Part shown: in pieces, positions 6,948-9,720 of the stretch
Numbering within the stretch: position 1 is the first letter of the stretch
Layout of the letters: the number at the start of each line of letters is the position of its first letter
From: Pseudomonadota bacterium
GTDB taxonomy: Bacteria; Pseudomonadota; Gammaproteobacteria; Xanthomonadales; Xanthomonadaceae
DNA length: 9,720 nt
NCBI GenBank assembly: GCA_019348095.1
Contig: JAHWKC010000068.1
Coordinates: 1-9,720, forward strand
Direction: 5' to 3'
Translations under genes and position numbers: made by a program
The notes under the pieces: generated by a model
What the model was told of the DNA's origin: nothing
What the model saw: the letters and a program-made list of their open reading frames with translations, nothing else
Database searches by the model: none

Positions 6948-8425
6948 CGCAGGCGCTGACCCGGGCGCGGATCCTGCCGACCGCGGCGCTGGTGGCGTTG
7001 ATCTTCCTGGCCAAGTTCGTGGCCTACGGATGGCTGGTCACGCCGCTGTGGGACATCCCCGACGAGTCCGGCCACTATTCCTACGTCGAGGACATCATCC
7101 GCGGCGAATGGCCGGTGGTCGGGCAGGCGCGCATGGGCGATGAGGTCACGCGGTCCTGGAAAGACCCGGCCGCCACGCCAGGCATGAACTGGATCGCGCA
7201 ACACCCGCCCCTGTTCTATGTCCTGGATGCGCCGCTGGTCATGGCGGCGCGGGCCGCCGGGCTCGATTTCGAGCAGCAGGTACGCATGGCGCGCATGGCG
7301 GGTGCGCTGTTTGGCGCGCTGACCATCCTCGGCCTCGCGTTGTTCCTGGCCCGGGCCAGCGGCCGGGAAGAGCTCGGCCTCGCCGGCGGCATCTTCCTGG
7401 CGGCAACGCCGATGTTCACCCACCTGAGCACCGGCGTCAGCCACGACACGCTGGTGGCGTGCACCGCCGCCTGGGCCGCCTACTGGTGCGTGCGGTGGCT
7501 GGAGTCCGACAGGTTCCGCCATCTCCTCTACGCCGCCGCATTGGTCGCGCTGTGCACCGTCACCAAGCTGACCGCACTGGCGATGGCGGTGCCGCTGTTC
7601 TTCGCGTTGGCCTGGCGGCTATGGCGCCAGCGCGGCCATCTGCCACCTCATCACTGGATCTACCGCACGGCCGCGCTGTGGCTGGTCATGTTCGTTCCCA
7701 TGTGCCTGTGGATCGCATGGAACCTGATGACCGTCGGCGCGATCTTTCCCGACTCGGGCATCCTCTATGACGTCACCCTCGTGCCGATCGGCTTCTTCGA
7801 GATGATGGTGCGCTTCCCGTTCTGGCAGCACACCCTGCTCAACTTCGTTGCGCTGATAGGCTGGAATGGCTCCGACGGCGGCGCGCTCAACTGGCTGCAC
7901 GCAACCGGCCCGATGGCCCGCTACTTCCTTGTCTTGTTCGGCGCGGGCGGGCTGGCGGTGCTGCTCAGCCCGGTGCTCGGGCGCTTGCAGCGGCGAGCGC
8001 GGCAGGTCGCGGCCGGGCTCTCGCTGCTCGTGCTCGCCTACATCGGCTGGGCGCTGCCACTGACCCAACTGGCGATGTGGATCTGCGTGTTTCTGCTGGG
8101 CGCGCTCGTTTTAACGCTGGTGGCCAATTCCCGCCGTTTCGCCGCGGCTGACGGCCCGGGCTGGCTGCTTGCCACGGCGGCGCTATGCACGCTGGTGTTC
8201 GTGTCCATCTACTACGAACACCTGTGGTCGGGGTTCACCGGCGTGATGCGCGCCACCCACGGGCGTTATTTGTATCCGGTGGTTCCGTTCGTGCTGCTGA
8301 TCCTGCTGTGGCCGTTCCGCAGCCGCGCCGCCAGTCGTGCGGTGTTGTGTGGCGCGGTGGGTGCAATGGTGCTTGCCGACGGCTTTTTCCTGCACCAGGT
8401 GTTCCAGCTGTACGGGCAGCTGTGA
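6944..8425 (+). CDS. GT-C-type membrane glycosyltransferase (GT39/PMT- or DUF2142-like)
   Basis: This 493-residue protein has about ten to twelve membrane helices. After the first helix (~13-33) comes the acidic loop 'WDIPDESGHYSYVEDI', with Pro39-Asp40-Glu41, then 'QHPPLFY' (86-92). The PDE...HPPL(F/Y)Y arrangement is shared by GT39-type transferases and the related DUF2142 membrane proteins of O-antigen and teichoic-acid loci. In GT-C enzymes the acidic residues of this loop are catalytic. 'GVSHDTL' and 'TKLTALAM' continue the family pattern. The C-terminal 'RYLYPVVPF' segment before the last helix is also typical. It should use a polyprenyl-phosphate sugar in the periplasm. The ATG at 6944 overlaps the upstream stop (ATGA), so I prefer it over the frame's earlier opening at 6866, which would overlap the YfhO-like gene by 80 nt. 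The acceptor is unknown. Confidence 0.82.
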   Translation: MTQALTRARILPTAALVALIFLAKFVAYGWLVTPLWDIPDESGHYSYVEDIIRGEWPVVGQARMGDEVTRSWKDPAATPGMNWIAQHPPLFYVLDAPLVMAARAAGLDFEQQVRMARMAGALFGALTILGLALFLARASGREELGLAGGIFLAATPMFTHLSTGVSHDTLVACTAAWAAYWCVRWLESDRFRHLLYAAALVALCTVTKLTALAMAVPLFFALAWRLWRQRGHLPPHHWIYRTAALWLVMFVPMCLWIAWNLMTVGAIFPDSGILYDVTLVPIGFFEMMVRFPFWQHTLLNFVALIGWNGSDGGALNWLHATGPMARYFLVLFGAGGLAVLLSPVLGRLQRRARQVAAGLSLLVLAYIGWALPLTQLAMWICVFLLGALVLTLVANSRRFAAADGPGWLLATAALCTLVFVSIYYEHLWSGFTGVMRATHGRYLYPVVPFVLLILLWPFRSRAASRAVLCGAVGAMVLADGFFLHQVFQLYGQL

Positions 8426-8427
8426 GC

Positions 8428-9423
8428 ATGAACATGCGTTCGACCGTCATCGTGCTTTTCGTTGCGGCCGCTTGCCTGCTCTGGTGGCCCTTCCATACCC
8501 AGACCTCGCTCTACAGCGCCGGCGCTGCCGGCTCGACTCCTGCCGGAGAGATCCTCGAAGGCTTCGTGCTGGAGCAGCGCGTGCGCGCCGGTGCCGCCGA
8601 TATGACGGCGGCGCCGGCTCTGGAAACCCACCGGCAGCAGCATTGTTTCGGCATCCGCTTCGCGACCTATCGCCGCTCCAACGGCGGCCGGCTGGATGTC
8701 GGCTGGCGCCAGGGTGATCGCACCCAGCAGTGGCGGGTCAGCGCCGCCCGCCTCGTCGACAACAAGTACCGCTACTTCTGCCCGGACCAGCCGTTCGCGG
8801 CGCAGGAGGACTTCGATCTGCGCATCAGCGGCGTGGATGGCCAGCCCGGCAACGCGGCCACGCTGTGGCTGGTCGACGGCCTCGAGGAAGGCACGCAGGA
8901 CGCCGCCTTGGCGTTCATGAACTTCATCAACAACCCCGAGAACGCCGCGTCGTGGCACCAGACGACGGGGTACATCCCGATCACGAACGAGTCCGTGCAG
9001 CTGCTGGAGGAGGAGGGCTGGTTCGAGGAGAACCCCAACTCCGCCGTCGCCGGTGAGCAGCTGGAGGCCGCACCGGACTCGCCGGCCACCGCCGGGGTGC
9101 TGATGGGCAACTTCGTGGCCATCCGCGACGTGATCACCGGCGCCATCGAGGACGTGCTCGTCAACGACCTCGACCCCGCCGAGCGCTTCGACGTGGTGCT
9201 CTGCCCGCCCGCGCCCGTGGTCGCGATCCCGCACGACCACTCGCCCGATTTCCACGCCCGCACCCTCGACATCGACGGCACGCCGCGGCCCTACCTCGAC
9301 TTCCTGGTCTGGTCCTCGCTCGCCACGGGCGCGGACCTGCCCGCCGCCGTCGCGCCGGTGATGCGGTCGTCGCGCCAGGTGCCACCCCGCCCGGCGCCCG
9401 ACTGCACCGGTATGAGCGTGTAG
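8428..9423 (+). CDS. Chimeric frame: truncated membrane-anchored beta-domain protein fused to foreign transporter and amidase ends
   Basis: Residues 1 to about 150 look native to the operon. The ATG lies 2 nt after the GT39-like stop. An N-terminal hydrophobic anchor (residues ~4-20) is followed by a beta-domain containing 'FATYRRSNGGRL' (from 78), 'LVDNKYRYF' (109-117) and 'PGNAATLW' (140-147). The same signature occurs in the YfhO-like protein two genes upstream, and I recall it as a recurring module of O-antigen-locus membrane proteins. The native gene is cut near 8870-8890. The frame then runs through about 100 residues of a solute-binding protein, about 57 residues of an amidase, and an antisense read of a PII gene to TAG 9421-9423. 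Only the first part should be treated as a gene here. Its role (sugar binding, or a partner of the GT-C enzymes) is inference. The 331-residue product is probably an artefact. Confidence 0.7.
   Translation: MNMRSTVIVLFVAAACLLWWPFHTQTSLYSAGAAGSTPAGEILEGFVLEQRVRAGAADMTAAPALETHRQQHCFGIRFATYRRSNGGRLDVGWRQGDRTQQWRVSAARLVDNKYRYFCPDQPFAAQEDFDLRISGVDGQPGNAATLWLVDGLEEGTQDAALAFMNFINNPENAASWHQTTGYIPITNESVQLLEEEGWFEENPNSAVAGEQLEAAPDSPATAGVLMGNFVAIRDVITGAIEDVLVNDLDPAERFDVVLCPPAPVVAIPHDHSPDFHARTLDIDGTPRPYLDFLVWSSLATGADLPAAVAPVMRSSRQVPPRPAPDCTGMSV
8886..9190 (+). pseudogene. C-terminal fragment of a family 1 (UgpB-like) sugar ABC transporter solute-binding protein
   Basis: About 100 residues match the end of an extracellular solute-binding protein: 'ALAFMNFINNPENAASW', then 'TTGYIPIT', 'ENPNS', 'PATAGVLMGNF' and a final helix 'IRDVITGAIEDVLVND'. 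This F-x-x-N-P-E-N-A-x-x-W...TGY-x-P order is characteristic of glycerol-3-phosphate and sugar binding proteins, which deliver substrate to an ABC permease at the outer face of the membrane. The N-terminal ~three quarters, including the signal peptide and ligand pocket, are absent. No permease or ATPase gene is near. The dense G/C-ending codons and many acidic residues suggest an actinobacterial source. It is joined in frame to unrelated sequence on both sides. Confidence 0.75.
9187..9357 (+). pseudogene. Fragment of the C-terminal region of an amidase-signature-family protein
   Basis: About 57 residues read 'FDVVLCPPAPVVAIPHDH', a linker, then 'RPYLDFLVWSSLATGADLPAAVAPV'. This is the standard late segment of amidase-signature enzymes: the D-x-x-L-x-P strand, then the hydrophobic helix leading into P-A-x-x-x-P. 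The family hydrolyses amide bonds with a Ser-cisSer-Lys triad, which lies far upstream in the protein and is not present here. The usual following 'G...GLP(V/I)G(V/L)Q' segment is also missing, because the sequence switches to a minus-strand gene. The fragment cannot be functional as it stands. Confidence 0.7.
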
Positions 9424-9521
9424 CCGGCGATCCCCGATTCTGCCGCTGCCTTGATGAGCCGAGGCACAAGCGGCGTATCGATCAGGATTTCCACGCGCTT
9501 GCGAGTGAATGTCTCAATCAT
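9291..9521 (-). CDS. sbtB: SbtB-like PII-family regulator, truncated at its 3' end
   Basis: The first ~57 residues (9521 down to about 9351) have the start of a PII-like protein: 'KRVEILIDTPLVPRLIKA' as strand 1 and helix 1, 'GIAGYTLIPV' as strand 2, then 'GAGRGGTWRDDRITGA', the loop where PII-like proteins carry the T-loop. SbtB-type trimers bind adenine nucleotides and control the sodium-dependent bicarbonate permease SbtA, whose end lies 4 nt upstream. That pairing is the main reason for the call. The normal protein is roughly 100 residues. Here the remaining frame to the stop at 9291 is an antisense read of the amidase fragment, so the C-terminal half is lost. The GC content is visibly lower than in the neighbouring amidase piece. 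I infer a proteobacterial source, with moderate certainty. Confidence 0.72.
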   Translation of the reverse strand: MIETFTRKRVEILIDTPLVPRLIKAAAESGIAGYTLIPVQSGAGRGGTWRDDRITGATAAGRSAPVASEDQTRKSR

Positions 9522-9525
9522 GCCG

Positions 9526-9720
9526 CTATCCGATTGCCGACGCCAACATAGCGAAGAAGGCTATGCCAAAAATGATGTTGAACGGGAACGTCACCCCCAG
9601 CGACATCGACAAGTACAAACCTGGATCGGCCTCAGGCAGCGCCAGGCGCATCGCAGCCGGCACCGCGATGTACGAGGCACTGGCGGCGAGAATTCCAAGC
9701 GCTGCTGCCGAACCCGCGTC
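9526..9720 (-). CDS. sbtA: C-terminal end of SbtA-type sodium-dependent bicarbonate permease (partial)
   Basis: Reading the minus strand from the window edge gives 64 residues before TAG at 9526-9528. It starts DAGSAAALGILAASASYIAV, continues through PAAMRLALPEADPGLY, and has a last helix 'GVTFPFNIIFGIAFFAML'. The A-S-A-S-Y-I-A-x-P-A-A-x-R-x-A-L-P core and the T-F-P-F-N helix are hallmarks of the SbtA/DUF897 bicarbonate transporter family, an inner-membrane carrier that imports bicarbonate with sodium. The N-terminal part lies outside the window. The PII-like gene starts 4 nt after its stop, the usual sbtA-sbtB order. Codon use is less GC-extreme (for example ATA, TTT, GGA) than in the rest of the window. 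Confidence 0.8.
   Translation of the reverse strand, partial: DAGSAAALGILAASASYIAVPAAMRLALPEADPGLYLSMSLGVTFPFNIIFGIAFFAMLASAIG

Noticed and set aside
8266..9255. Minus-strand open frame of 329 codons across the 3' mosaic
   Set aside because: It crosses a chimeric joint and shows no family motifs. The plus-strand reading gives three recognisable protein segments instead.
8428..9423. A novel three-domain secreted protein (beta-domain, binding-protein end, amidase end)
   Set aside because: Each part is an incomplete piece of a different family, the amidase part lacks its catalytic triad, and the last 20 residues are antisense to a PII gene. A fusion artefact explains this better than a new protein.

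Overview
The window is very GC-rich and gene-dense, with no RNA genes, CRISPR array or insertion sequence that I can see. Its main content is a plus-strand run of envelope-polysaccharide genes (about 605-8885). The protein style and GC-rich codon use suggest a high-GC gammaproteobacterium of the Lysobacter/Luteimonas (Xanthomonadaceae) type. That is an impression from family resemblance; there is no marker gene to prove it.

Layout. (1) 1-77 holds nothing callable. (2) 78 to about 605 encodes a multi-pass membrane protein fragment of actinobacterial character. It runs in frame into (3) a GT4 glycosyltransferase that has lost its N-terminus (to 1571). Next come (4) a class I SAM methyltransferase (1568-2374), (5) a UPF0104/LPG_synthase_TM-type membrane protein (2416-3390), (6) a GtrB/DPM1-like GT2 glycosyltransferase with two C-terminal membrane helices (3499-4455), (7) a YfhO-like GT-C-type membrane protein (4452-6947), (8) a second GT-C-type membrane protein of the GT39/DUF2142 kind (6944-8425), and (9) the first ~150 residues of a membrane-anchored beta-domain protein (from 8428). 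Most of these genes overlap start to stop by 4 nt, so they look like one translationally coupled operon. A plausible joint role is loading a sugar on a lipid carrier in the cytoplasm, flipping it, and transferring it to a surface glycan in the periplasm.

The 3' end is a mosaic. Reading frame (9) continues without a stop into the C-terminus of a sugar ABC transporter solute-binding protein (~8886-9190), then into the C-terminus of an amidase (~9187-9357). The sequence then switches to the minus strand of an SbtA-SbtB pair (sodium-dependent bicarbonate permease end, 9526-9720; PII-like regulator start, ~9352-9521). These pieces share no function, each is cut mid-gene, and their base composition differs. 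The simplest reading is a chimeric assembly with at least four junctions, although real recombination cannot be excluded from sequence alone.

The best biological observations are inside the intact block. One is a shared beta-domain (ATYR..., DNxY, C-terminal W) in both the YfhO-like protein and the truncated 8428 protein. Another is a run of five degenerate 15-nt repeats that place several alternative start codons, each with its own purine-rich upstream element, at the beginning of the UPF0104 gene. The third is the possibility that the UPF0104 protein fills the flippase role in a three-component glycosylation system that lacks a visible GtrA.
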